Shown piece by piece: positions 50,970 through 58,830 of a stretch of DNA of 64,000 bases; position 1 is the stretch's first letter, and every line of letters starts with the position of its first letter. Source of the DNA: Planctomycetota bacterium. Its GTDB lineage: Bacteria; Planctomycetota; Phycisphaerae; SM23-33. The stretch spans positions 117,419-181,418 of the forward strand of contig JAKJER010000003.1 of the NCBI GenBank assembly GCA_022705325.1, written 5' to 3'. The notes below the pieces were generated by a model. That model was not told the origin of the DNA. It ran no database searches and saw only the letters and a list, made by a program, of their open reading frames with translations. A program made the position numbers and the translations under genes.

Positions 50970-51004
50970 CAATTGACAATTGACAATTGGCAATTGACAA
51001 TCGA
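50970..51004. repeat. Five tandem CAATTGA-type heptanucleotides before the GH29 gene
   Basis: CAATTGA / CAATTGA / CAATTGG / CAATTGA / CAATCGA at 50970-51004, the cleanest array in the window. It ends 5 bp before ATG 51010, occupying the place of a ribosome site. Confidence 0.95.
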
Positions 51005-51009
51005 CCGTC

Positions 51010-52428
51010 ATGAACACCTCCACCACACATCTCGCGGCGGCGTTTGTTCTCTCGGTTCTCCTGCTCCTGGCGCCCCTGCCGGCATGGTCGGCCGATAGCG
51101 ACGGCGACTCCATCGACGACGATCTGCTCAAGCAGCGGCTGGAGTGGTTTCAGGACCTCAAGTTCGGCTTCATGATGCACTGGGGCATCTACAGCCAGTG
51201 GGGCTGCATCGAATCCTGGCCGCTGGTCGAGGTGGACAAGTGGGCCCGCCCGGACGACCTGCCGGCGTGGGTTCAGCGGGGCAAGGACATCGAGCGCTTC
51301 AAGAAGGACTACTTCGCCCTGAACAAGACGTTCAACCCGCGGAAGTTCGACCCCGCCAAGTGGGTGTCGGCCGCCCGGTCGGCTGGCATGAAGTACGTCG
51401 TCTTCACCACCAAGCACCACGACGGGTTCAGCCTGTTCGACACGCGTCAGACCGACTTCCGCATCACGGCCGCGGACTGCCCGTTCCACACCAACCCGCG
51501 GGCCAACGTGGTCCGCGAGGTGTTCACCGCCTTCCGCAAGGCGGGCTTCCCCATCGGGGCGTACTTCTCCAAGAGCGACTGGCACAGCCCATACTACTGG
51601 GACCCGTCCGCCCCCGCCCGCACGCGGAACCCCAACTACGACACCCTCAAAGAGCCCGAGAAATGGGGCAAGTTCGTCAAGTTCGTCCATGGCCAGATCG
51701 AGGAGCTTGTGACCGGTTACGGGCCGATCGACATCCTGTGGCTGGACGGCGGGCAGGTCCGCCCGCCCAAGCAGGACATCCGCATGGACGAACTGGCGGC
51801 GATGGCCCGCCAGCACCAGCCCAACTTGATCATCGTGGACCGCACGGTGGGCGGCAAGTACGAGAACTACCGCACGCCCGAGCAGCAGGTGCCGCCCAAG
51901 CCCCTGCCCTACGTCTGGGAAAGCTGCCTGACCATGGGCGACCAGTGGTCCTACAAACCGGACGACAAGTACAAGTCCACCCACCGCCTGATCCACCTGC
52001 TGGTGGAGGTGGTGAGCAAGGGGGGCAACCTGATCCTGAACGTCGGGCCGGACCCCGACGGCCAGCTCCCGCCGACCGCCCTGGAGCGGATGCGCGAGAT
52101 CGGCGAGTGGCTGAAGGTCAACGGCGAGGCCATCTTCGCCACGCGGGCGGTGGCACCGTACCGCGACGGCAAGGTCGCGTTCACCCGCAAGGGCAAAACC
52201 GTGTGCGCGATCTACCTGGCCGACGAGGGCGAGAGCCTGCCGCGGAGCATTTCTTTCGCCGGGCCGGCCCCGAAGGCGGGCTCGAAGGTCCGCCTGTTGG
52301 GGTTCGAACCGGCCCTGAAGTGGCGCGGCGACAGCGGCAAGACGGTGGTGGAGGTCCCCCCGGAGGCACGGGCCAAGCAGCCGTGCCTGCACGCGTTTGT
52401 GGTGACGTTCGAGGCGGAGGGCTTGTAG
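51010..52428 (+). CDS. Secreted alpha-L-fucosidase, GH29
   Basis: 472 residues. Signal peptide MNTSTTHLAAAFVLSVLLLL, cleaved near WSA. The GH29 barrel (about 40-340) shows FGFMMHWGIYSQWG (52-65), KYVVFTTKHHDGFSLFD (128-144), nucleophile Asp246 in ILWLDGG, and NLILNVGPDPDG toward the end; a C-terminal beta-sandwich closes the protein. It removes alpha-L-fucose from glycans such as fucoidan-type or host glycans. The general acid position is not conserved in this family and I do not assign it. No ribosome site precedes the ATG; a heptad array takes its place. Confidence 0.93.
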   Translation: MNTSTTHLAAAFVLSVLLLLAPLPAWSADSDGDSIDDDLLKQRLEWFQDLKFGFMMHWGIYSQWGCIESWPLVEVDKWARPDDLPAWVQRGKDIERFKKDYFALNKTFNPRKFDPAKWVSAARSAGMKYVVFTTKHHDGFSLFDTRQTDFRITAADCPFHTNPRANVVREVFTAFRKAGFPIGAYFSKSDWHSPYYWDPSAPARTRNPNYDTLKEPEKWGKFVKFVHGQIEELVTGYGPIDILWLDGGQVRPPKQDIRMDELAAMARQHQPNLIIVDRTVGGKYENYRTPEQQVPPKPLPYVWESCLTMGDQWSYKPDDKYKSTHRLIHLLVEVVSKGGNLILNVGPDPDGQLPPTALERMREIGEWLKVNGEAIFATRAVAPYRDGKVAFTRKGKTVCAIYLADEGESLPRSISFAGPAPKAGSKVRLLGFEPALKWRGDSGKTVVEVPPEARAKQPCLHAFVVTFEAEGL

Positions 52429-52437
52429 GACGGGCGC

Positions 52438-54840
52438 TCAGTTCTTCATCCACGCCTGGATGGTCTTGAGCCGCTCGTCCTGTCCGGCGGCGGGATCGTA
52501 GCCGGTCAGGCGAGGCGCGATCTGGGTGAGGATACTCAGCAGGGCCTTCTCGCCCTCGGGGTTGGGCTTGTCGGCCGACACGATCCTCTGAAGCTCTTCC
52601 AGGAGCGGTACGAGAGCCCGCTCGCCCATGGCCTGGATCTCGCCCGCGGCGGCGAGTCGAGCGGTCTCGTCGCCGACCATCACCTGGGGCGCCAGCAGGG
52701 CGACGCGCTCTCGGTCGGCCTTGAGCTGGCGGGCGCGGGCCTGGTTAAGCACTTTGGCGAGCGCCTGCTGGCGCGACGGGTCCAGGCGGGCGCCAAGCTG
52801 GCGGGTCGCCTCTTCGGCCAGCACGATCGCCGGGGCGTACTTGCCCCCATCGAGCAGCGCGTTCAGGTGGGCGCAGAAGCGGTCGAGGACCGTTTCGTAC
52901 GCCTTGGCGTCATCTTGCTCGAGCATGGCCTTGACGACGGCGGGGTCGTCGGCGGCCACCAGGGCGTCCACCCATTCCAGCCAGACAGCGGTTGCCTGCG
53001 GATCCTTCTGGCCAAGCAGCAAGGCATAGGCTTCGGCGCAGACAGGGGCGGCTTCAGCCGGGCGCGAGGCCTTCGCCAACGCCTGCCCCAGTTGTCGCAG
53101 GGCGGCCGGGAGCTGATCGCTCTTGGCCACCTTCAGCGCGTCGACCAGCAACTGGAGGACGCGAATGCGATAGACTCCCGCGTCGGTCCGCTCGGCAAGC
53201 GAGGCGGCCACGCCGGCGAGCACCTTGGTGTCGGCCTTGGAGAGGATGGCCATGGCCACGTCCCAGGCCTGCTTGCGGACCCCCTCATCGCTCTCGACGA
53301 CGGGATCGGTCTGCTGGAGGATGGCCTGGAGGTGCTTCTGGCCGCCGAGGGCTCCGACGGCCGCGATGGCGGCACGACGGACGCCCCGGTCGACATCATT
53401 GGTCAGCGAGGCGATTAGGGAGGCGTCTTCCGCCTCGGCGAACAGCACCAGGGCACTGACCGCCGCCAGGCGCACCGTCGCGGCCTGGTCGCTCAGAGCC
53501 GTCTGGAGGATGGGACGAAAGTCCTTGTGCCGGACGGCGCCCATGGCCGCCATCAGCGACTCTCGCAAAGTGGTGGAGTCGCCCTGCGGCTCGATCTGCT
53601 TGTAGCGGGCGAGGACGGCATCGGCCGCCTTGCGGTTCTGAGACTCACTGAGGGCCTTGGGCGCGGCCACGCGCGACAGGGCCATGGCCGCGGCGGCCGC
53701 CACGCTGTCGTCGCTGGAGGCGACCTGCTCCAGCACCGCGGGCAGGCTCTTGGGGTCGCGAAGCTGCCCCACCGCCGCCAGCAGCCCCTCCCGCACGGCG
53801 GGCACGGTCTCCACCTTGAGCCGCCCCAGCAGATCGCCCAGCGTCTCGCCGTCGCCCATCGCCGCCAGCAGCAGGGCGGCGTCCTTGCGGATCATCGGGT
53901 CGGCGTCGGCGAGCATCGTGCGGGCCTGAGCGTGGATGTCGGCCGACAGCGACTCGCCCGCCTGCAGGCGGGACATGGCCAACGAGGCCCCCACGCGCCG
54001 GACGTCGACCATCGGGTCTTTCAGCAGTCCCAGCAGCATCAGCCCGCGCTGGTCGGCTGGAGTGGCCGTATACAGCTCGCTGACCGAGCGAGCCAGGCGA
54101 TCGCGAAGCTGGGCGTTCTCCAGTTCCAGGGCCGAGTTGGCCCGCGCCAGGCTGTCGGCCAGGTCCGACAGCCACTGCGAGTGGTCCTTGTGGCGGTTGC
54201 GGGCCCACCACTGCTTGGCCAGGGCCCGGTTGGTCCTGAACGCGCTGATGTTGGTGAGCTTGGCCAGGGCCTCGGCCGACGCGTTGCGGATGGACTCGTC
54301 GCGGTCGTTCAACAAACGGACCAGGGCGTCGACTGTGTTCTTGTCCAGCACCTGCCACAAGGCCGAAATCGTCACCAGACGGATGGTCCGGTCCAGCTTG
54401 GTGTCGGTGGCCAGGGCGACCATCTTCTCGGTGACGGCGGGCGTCTTGTAGGTGGCCAGCGCCCTGGCAGCCGCCGCGCGGGCCGGCTCTTCCTTGCCCT
54501 TGAGCATGGCCATCAGCGGCTCGACGAACTCGACGTAGTCCTGCCCGCCGAAGCGTGCGATGGCCTCGGCCACCGCCACCTGCGCCGACGGGTTGGCGGG
54601 GTTGGACAGGAACTCCGCGAGGGCATGTCTGGCCTGGGGATAGGTGCGGGTCAGCAGCAGCTCGGCGGCTTCCAGCTTGGTCTTGGGCGAGCGGGTGGGA
54701 TCGGCCAACTGCCCCACCGAGTTCTTCAACTCGGTCTGTTGGGCCACCGAAAGGGCCGGCGCCGAAACCTGGGCACGCGTGGCAGCCGGCCCCAAGGCCG
54801 TTGCCAGGACCATCGCCAATGCTCTGCTCAGCCAGCCCAT
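52438..54840 (-). CDS. Secreted HEAT-repeat protein (800 aa)
   Basis: Signal peptide MGWLSRALAMVLATALGPAA, then almost all-helical sequence with many HEAT/armadillo repeats: for example SIRNASAEALAKL, VDVRRVGASLAMSRL, VPAVREGLLAAVGQLRDPKS, DRGVRRAAIAAVGALG. A coiled section (SALELENAQLRDRLARSVSE) is near 235. No catalytic residues. HEAT arrays act as protein-binding scaffolds; in planctomycetes they are common in the periplasm with unknown partners. AGAGG 4 nt before ATG. It is convergent with the GH29 gene, separated by 9 bp. Confidence 0.88.
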   Translation of the reverse strand: MGWLSRALAMVLATALGPAATRAQVSAPALSVAQQTELKNSVGQLADPTRSPKTKLEAAELLLTRTYPQARHALAEFLSNPANPSAQVAVAEAIARFGGQDYVEFVEPLMAMLKGKEEPARAAAARALATYKTPAVTEKMVALATDTKLDRTIRLVTISALWQVLDKNTVDALVRLLNDRDESIRNASAEALAKLTNISAFRTNRALAKQWWARNRHKDHSQWLSDLADSLARANSALELENAQLRDRLARSVSELYTATPADQRGLMLLGLLKDPMVDVRRVGASLAMSRLQAGESLSADIHAQARTMLADADPMIRKDAALLLAAMGDGETLGDLLGRLKVETVPAVREGLLAAVGQLRDPKSLPAVLEQVASSDDSVAAAAAMALSRVAAPKALSESQNRKAADAVLARYKQIEPQGDSTTLRESLMAAMGAVRHKDFRPILQTALSDQAATVRLAAVSALVLFAEAEDASLIASLTNDVDRGVRRAAIAAVGALGGQKHLQAILQQTDPVVESDEGVRKQAWDVAMAILSKADTKVLAGVAASLAERTDAGVYRIRVLQLLVDALKVAKSDQLPAALRQLGQALAKASRPAEAAPVCAEAYALLLGQKDPQATAVWLEWVDALVAADDPAVVKAMLEQDDAKAYETVLDRFCAHLNALLDGGKYAPAIVLAEEATRQLGARLDPSRQQALAKVLNQARARQLKADRERVALLAPQVMVGDETARLAAAGEIQAMGERALVPLLEELQRIVSADKPNPEGEKALLSILTQIAPRLTGYDPAAGQDERLKTIQAWMKN

Positions 54841-55069
54841 GTCGCCTCTTTCGCCTACCCTATCAAGTTCCGCCGCATCAAGTCAAATTGTCGCGGGCTT
54901 TTCTTGCGCTGAATTTGACGCCTCACGCAAAATTTCTCTCAGCGGGAAGCATCGGGACTGGCCGCCACCCGGCCTGGCCTGCCCCGCCGGCCCGCGGGCG
55001 GTCAGTGGCCCGATCCCGGACGGCGGTTACACGGACCGCCGGGCGGCGCCCATTCCTGCAAGCTGTATC

Positions 55070-55097
55070 TTGCATTGCCGCCTGTGCTTGGTACGAT
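55070..55097 (+). promoter_or_regulatory. Probable promoter of purM with transcription starting at the ATG
   Basis: TTGCAT (55070-55075), 16-bp gap, TACGAT (55092-55097); predicted start at about 55104, the A of the purM ATG. No ribosome site is visible. The remaining 54841-55069 interval has nothing else I can assign. Confidence 0.35.
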
Positions 55098-55103
55098 ATC
55101 GCC

Positions 55104-56180
55104 ATGTCAGACGCCCAGATACCGATGACGTACAAGCAGGCCGGGGTTGACATCGACGCCGGCGACGACATGGTCGATCTGATCCGCCCCCTGGTCCAGC
55201 GGACCCACACTCCCCGCGTGCTGGGGAGCCTGGGCGGTTTCGCGGGGTGCTTCCGCCTGGACTACGACGAGAAGCTCCTCAAACGAAACTACCGACAGCC
55301 CGTCCTGGTCGCCTGCACCGACGGCGTCGGCAGCAAGCTCAAGGTCGCCTTCCTCATGGACCGCATCGATACCGTCGGCATCGACCTGGTCGCCATGAGC
55401 GTCAACGACCTGATCTGCTGCGGGGCCGAACCGCTGTTCTTCCTGGACTACGTGGCCGTCGGGCATCTCCAACCGCAACGGATGGCCAAGATCGTCCAGG
55501 GCATCGCGGCCGGTTGCCAGGAGGCGGGAGCGGCGCTGCTGGGGGGCGAGACGGCCGAGATGCCCGACTTCTACCGCAACGAGGAGTTCGACCTGGCGGG
55601 CTTCGCCGTGGGCGTGGTCGAGCGAAGGCGCCTCATCGACGGCTCGCGGGTGGAGGCGGGCGACGTGGCGATCGCGCTGGCCAGCGACGGCCTGCACTCC
55701 AACGGATACGGGCTGGCGCGGCGGGTCCTGCTGGAGCGGGCGGGTTTTGGCGTGGACGACCGCCCGGTCGAGCTGGGCGGCACGAGCGTGGGTGAGGAAC
55801 TGCTCCGCCCCACGCGAATCTACGTCCGCAGCGTGCTGGACATCCTGTCGCGATATCGCGTCAAGCGGGTGGTCAAGGCGATGGCCCACATCACCGGCGG
55901 CGGGCTGGGAGGCAACCTCCCGCGGGTCCTGCCCGAGGGCATGACCGTCCGCGTCAAGCGCGACGGCTGGGACGTGCCGCCCATCTTCAAGCTCATCGCC
56001 GCCAAGGGCCCCGTCGACGAACTGGAGATGTGGCGGGTGTTCAACATGGGCGTAGGCTTTGTGATGGTGGTGGCCCCGGCTTTCGCCAAGCCGATCCTCA
56101 ACCGTCTGAGCCGACTGGGCGAACGGTGCTGGGAGCTGGGCCGCGTCCGCAAGGGCGGCCCGGAACTCGTCTGGGCGTGA
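55104..56180 (+). CDS. purM: Phosphoribosylformylglycinamidine cyclo-ligase
   Basis: AIR synthetase, the fifth step of purine synthesis: ATP-driven ring closure of FGAM to AIR. 358 residues from ATG 55104 (MSDAQIPMTYKQAGVDIDAG), near the usual length; ATG 55125 would give MTYKQAGVDIDAG. Hallmarks: GVDIDAGDDMVDLI, ACTDGVGSKLKVA, NDLICCGAEPLFFLDY, GGETAEMPDFY, ITGGGLGGNLPRVLP, VFNMGVGF. A longer frame opens at 54555, but only the part from 55104 is conserved. No purN or other purine gene is adjacent; ribokinase follows after 80 bp. Confidence 0.95.
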   Translation: MSDAQIPMTYKQAGVDIDAGDDMVDLIRPLVQRTHTPRVLGSLGGFAGCFRLDYDEKLLKRNYRQPVLVACTDGVGSKLKVAFLMDRIDTVGIDLVAMSVNDLICCGAEPLFFLDYVAVGHLQPQRMAKIVQGIAAGCQEAGAALLGGETAEMPDFYRNEEFDLAGFAVGVVERRRLIDGSRVEAGDVAIALASDGLHSNGYGLARRVLLERAGFGVDDRPVELGGTSVGEELLRPTRIYVRSVLDILSRYRVKRVVKAMAHITGGGLGGNLPRVLPEGMTVRVKRDGWDVPPIFKLIAAKGPVDELEMWRVFNMGVGFVMVVAPAFAKPILNRLSRLGERCWELGRVRKGGPELVWA

Positions 56181-56260
56181 CGCCGCAACCGCCCCTGTGA
56201 TGCGGGCCACCGCGTGCCCGTGCCGCGGGGGAACCTGCTCGTCGGTGCGAAGGAGTCGCC

Positions 56261-57199
56261 GTGTCCGCAGACAAACCGAAGATCGTCGTGGTCGGCTCGA
56301 TCAACATGGACCTCGTGGTGCGGGCGGCGCATTTCCCCACCCCGGGCGAGACCGTCCTGGGCGAGCAGCTCGTGACCACCCCCGGAGGCAAGGGCGCCAA
56401 TCAGGCCGTCGCCGTCGCCCGCATGGGCGGGCGATGCGCCATGATCGCCCGGGTCGGCATGGACGAGTTCGGCAGCACGCTGGTGGCCGGGCTCAAGGCC
56501 GAGGGCATCGACTGCCGGCACGTGATGGAAACCGAGGACGCCTCCACGGGCGTGGCCATGATCGTCGTCGACGCCAAGGGCGAGAACTCCATCGTCGTGG
56601 CCGGCGGGGCCAACCGCCTGCTGACGCCCGACGACCTGTTCGCCAGTTCGAGCGTCTTCGCCGACGCCACGGTCATGGTCGTCCAGATGGAACTTCCCCT
56701 GCAGACCGTTCACGCCGCCATCCAGCTCGCGAGGCGTTACGGCTGCAAGATCATCCTCGACCCCGCCCCGCCGACCAAGGCCATGTGCCCGGAGCTCTAC
56801 CAGGTGGACGTCATCGCCCCCAACGCGCAGGAGGCGGAGGTGCTGACGGGGCAGTTGGCCATCGAGGAGCGGGTGGACAAGAGCGTGGCCATGGAGTTGC
56901 TGGCCCGCGGTGCGGGCGCCGCGGTGCTCAAGCTCGGCCCGCGCGGGGCCCTGGTGGTCACCAAGGACGGGCTCATGCAGCGCGTGCCCGCGTACAAGGT
57001 CCAGGTCGTCGACACCACCGGCGCGGGCGACGCGTTCGTGGGCGCCCTGGCGGTCGCGGTGGCCGAGGAGATCGACCTGGTCTCGGCGGTGAAGCTGGCC
57101 AACGCCACCGGCGCCCTGGCCTGCACCACGCCCGGCGCCCAGGCCGCCATGCCCAGGCGGGATGCCGTCGTGCGGTTCATGCACGAGCAGGGTCTGTAA
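56261..57199 (+). CDS. rbsK: Ribokinase-type PfkB carbohydrate kinase
   Basis: Phosphorylates D-ribose to ribose 5-phosphate, or a related pentose or deoxysugar. GTG start (AAGGAG 5 nt before) and 312 residues, as expected. Motifs: GSINMDLVVRA near the N-terminus, GGKGANQAVAVARMG (44-58), DTTGAGDAFVGAL with the catalytic Asp (about 250), and NAQEAEVL. A sugar-use neighbourhood fits. Ribose specificity is not proven by sequence; fructokinase-like activity is possible. Confidence 0.88.
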   Translation: MSADKPKIVVVGSINMDLVVRAAHFPTPGETVLGEQLVTTPGGKGANQAVAVARMGGRCAMIARVGMDEFGSTLVAGLKAEGIDCRHVMETEDASTGVAMIVVDAKGENSIVVAGGANRLLTPDDLFASSSVFADATVMVVQMELPLQTVHAAIQLARRYGCKIILDPAPPTKAMCPELYQVDVIAPNAQEAEVLTGQLAIEERVDKSVAMELLARGAGAAVLKLGPRGALVVTKDGLMQRVPAYKVQVVDTTGAGDAFVGALAVAVAEEIDLVSAVKLANATGALACTTPGAQAAMPRRDAVVRFMHEQGL

Positions 57200-57239
57200 C
57201 TTGGAGCCCGCAGTCCGGGGGCGAATCGTTGCCGGCGGG

Positions 57240-58673
57240 TCAGCCCGGCACGTTTTCGATGTAGGCGCCGTCCTTGCGCAGCGTCGCCTGCAACTTGCCC
57301 ACGTCCACGCGGGCCATGTCCACGCCGCCCTCGAGGGCCAGCGCGGCCGCCGTGCCCACCCCCTGGCCCATGACCATGCAGTGCGACTGGAGCCGCACCG
57401 AGGCGGTCGCCTCGTGGGTGGCCCATGCGCAACGGCCAGCCACCGCGAGGTTGGGCACGGCCGCGTTCAGGCACATGCCCAGGGGGATGTGGTAGCTCTC
57501 GCCTGCCGGCGGCATGGTCTCGGGCTTCTGGTCGGTCCAGGTGGTATGCCCGCTGCCCATCGGGTCGTGGATGTCGATCATCCAGAAACCGTGCCCCAGC
57601 GCGTCGGGCTGCTTGACGGCCTTGACGACCATCGGGGCGGTCAACTGCTTGAGCCCCTTGATCCGCCGCGACTCCCGCACGCCAATGGCAAAGCCCATGT
57701 GCGTCACGCGGGCCTTGGCGAAGCCGGGCATTTCCTTGCGCCACAGCGCCAGGTACTCGAACACCTGCTCGCGTGCACGCGCCGACGCCCGCGTCAGTTC
57801 CTCCTCGTCCAGCGGGTTGCACGTGGCCGGGCACATGTTGTAGGGCACGTGCACCGGGCCGGTCCGCAGATAGTGCCCGGCTGCGCCCTCGTTGAAGGGC
57901 GGGAACTTGCCCTGGTCTCGCAGGGCCTTCATCCTGGCCAGCACTTCGCCGGCCTTCTTGGCCCCGGCCTGGCGCAGGGCGGCGTGGTCGATGTCCCGCA
58001 GGCAGAACATCATCGTCATCCCCTGCACCCTCCCGTCGCCGGGCCGGCCCAGCTCGAAGGGCGCGCCCGCGTTGGCCGCCACGTCGCCGTCGCCCGTGGC
58101 GTCGATGACGACGCGTCCCATCACCGACCGGCGTCCCCGCTTGGTATCGACGGCCACGCCGAGGATTCGCCCGTCGCGGCAGATGGACTCGACGGCGGTC
58201 AGATTGCAGATCACTCGGACGCCGGCGTCCTGGAGCATCCGCCAGAAGACTACCCGCATGCCCTCGCAATCGAAGTCGTGCGTCTCGGGGCGGCGCGGAT
58301 AGTCCGGGAAGCGCCGCACGTACTCTCCCCCGCGCTCGACCGCCTTCTGCACGAACCCGTAGATCACCTGCTTCTTGCGGTCGCTGGTATGCCAGATGTT
58401 GACCAGGGCGTTGGTGGCCATCCCCCCCAGGCTGGGCCAGCGTTCGATCAGCACGACCTTCGCCCCGTGCCTGGCCGCCGCCCAGGCCGCGGAGATGCCC
58501 GCCGTCCCCCCGCCGCACACCACCACGTCCGCCTCGGCCAGCACCGGGAGGTCGCTCGGCCCGCTCACGACCTGCGGCAACGCGCCGCCGCCCTGCTGCG
58601 CCTGGCAGCCGCTTGCCGCCAACACCCCGCCGGCCGCCAGGAACCCGCGACGATTCATCCGGTGCTTGCTCAT
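57240..58673 (-). CDS. FAD-dependent oxidoreductase with export leader
   Basis: 477 residues. Leader MSKHRMNRRGFLAAGGVLAASGC has a twin-arginine pattern and a lipobox-like ASGC, so it may be exported and lipidated. The FAD-binding motif GGGTAGISAAWAAARHG, ending in ERWPSLGGMAT, marks the FAD_oxidored (PF12831-type) family; VVIDATGDGDVAANAG and a C-terminal GQGVGTAAALALEGG complete it. Substrate unknown. No ribosome site is visible; its leader is made of 9-bp repeats (58695-58730). It is convergent with rbsK. The tandem FAD protein at 60493 belongs to the same family. Confidence 0.88.
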   Translation of the reverse strand: MSKHRMNRRGFLAAGGVLAASGCQAQQGGGALPQVVSGPSDLPVLAEADVVVCGGGTAGISAAWAAARHGAKVVLIERWPSLGGMATNALVNIWHTSDRKKQVIYGFVQKAVERGGEYVRRFPDYPRRPETHDFDCEGMRVVFWRMLQDAGVRVICNLTAVESICRDGRILGVAVDTKRGRRSVMGRVVIDATGDGDVAANAGAPFELGRPGDGRVQGMTMMFCLRDIDHAALRQAGAKKAGEVLARMKALRDQGKFPPFNEGAAGHYLRTGPVHVPYNMCPATCNPLDEEELTRASARAREQVFEYLALWRKEMPGFAKARVTHMGFAIGVRESRRIKGLKQLTAPMVVKAVKQPDALGHGFWMIDIHDPMGSGHTTWTDQKPETMPPAGESYHIPLGMCLNAAVPNLAVAGRCAWATHEATASVRLQSHCMVMGQGVGTAAALALEGGVDMARVDVGKLQATLRKDGAYIENVPG

Positions 58674-58694
58674 GATTTCAGCCTCAAATGCGAA

Positions 58695-58768
58695 TGGGAG
58701 CTGCGGAAGCTGCCAAGCCTGTGGGACCTGTACTGATTCCCATGGCTCCCAGAGCTCCCACAGCTCCC
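58695..58768. repeat. Two 9-bp tandem arrays in inverted orientation
   Basis: Four units of the tgggagctg type (58695, 58704, 58713, 58722, to 58730) face three units of the agagctccc type (58742, 58751, 58760, to 58768). ATGGGAGCTG (58694-58703) is the exact reverse complement of CAGCTCCCAT (58761-58770), so the pair can fold. Confidence 0.75.
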
Positions 58769-58773
58769 ATTTC

Positions 58774-58829
58774 TATTGCCTATTGCCTATTCCCTATTTC
58801 CTGGTCCCTGGTCCCTGGTCCCTGGACCT
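58774..58829. repeat. Eight tandem heptanucleotides ending at a stop codon
   Basis: TATTGCC x2, TATTCCC, TATTTCC, TGGTCCC x3, TGGACCT from 58774 to 58829. The stop codon of the upstream gene is at 58831-58833. Together with the 9-bp arrays it fills nearly the whole intergenic gap. Confidence 0.9.
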
Positions 58830-58830
58830 G

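Noticed and set aside
50970..51004. CRISPR array
   Set aside because: Repeats are 7 bp with no spacers; the same holds for all other tandem arrays here.
54555..55103. N-terminal extension of purM
   Set aside because: It overlaps the opposite HEAT-repeat gene and no PurM family member has such an extension.
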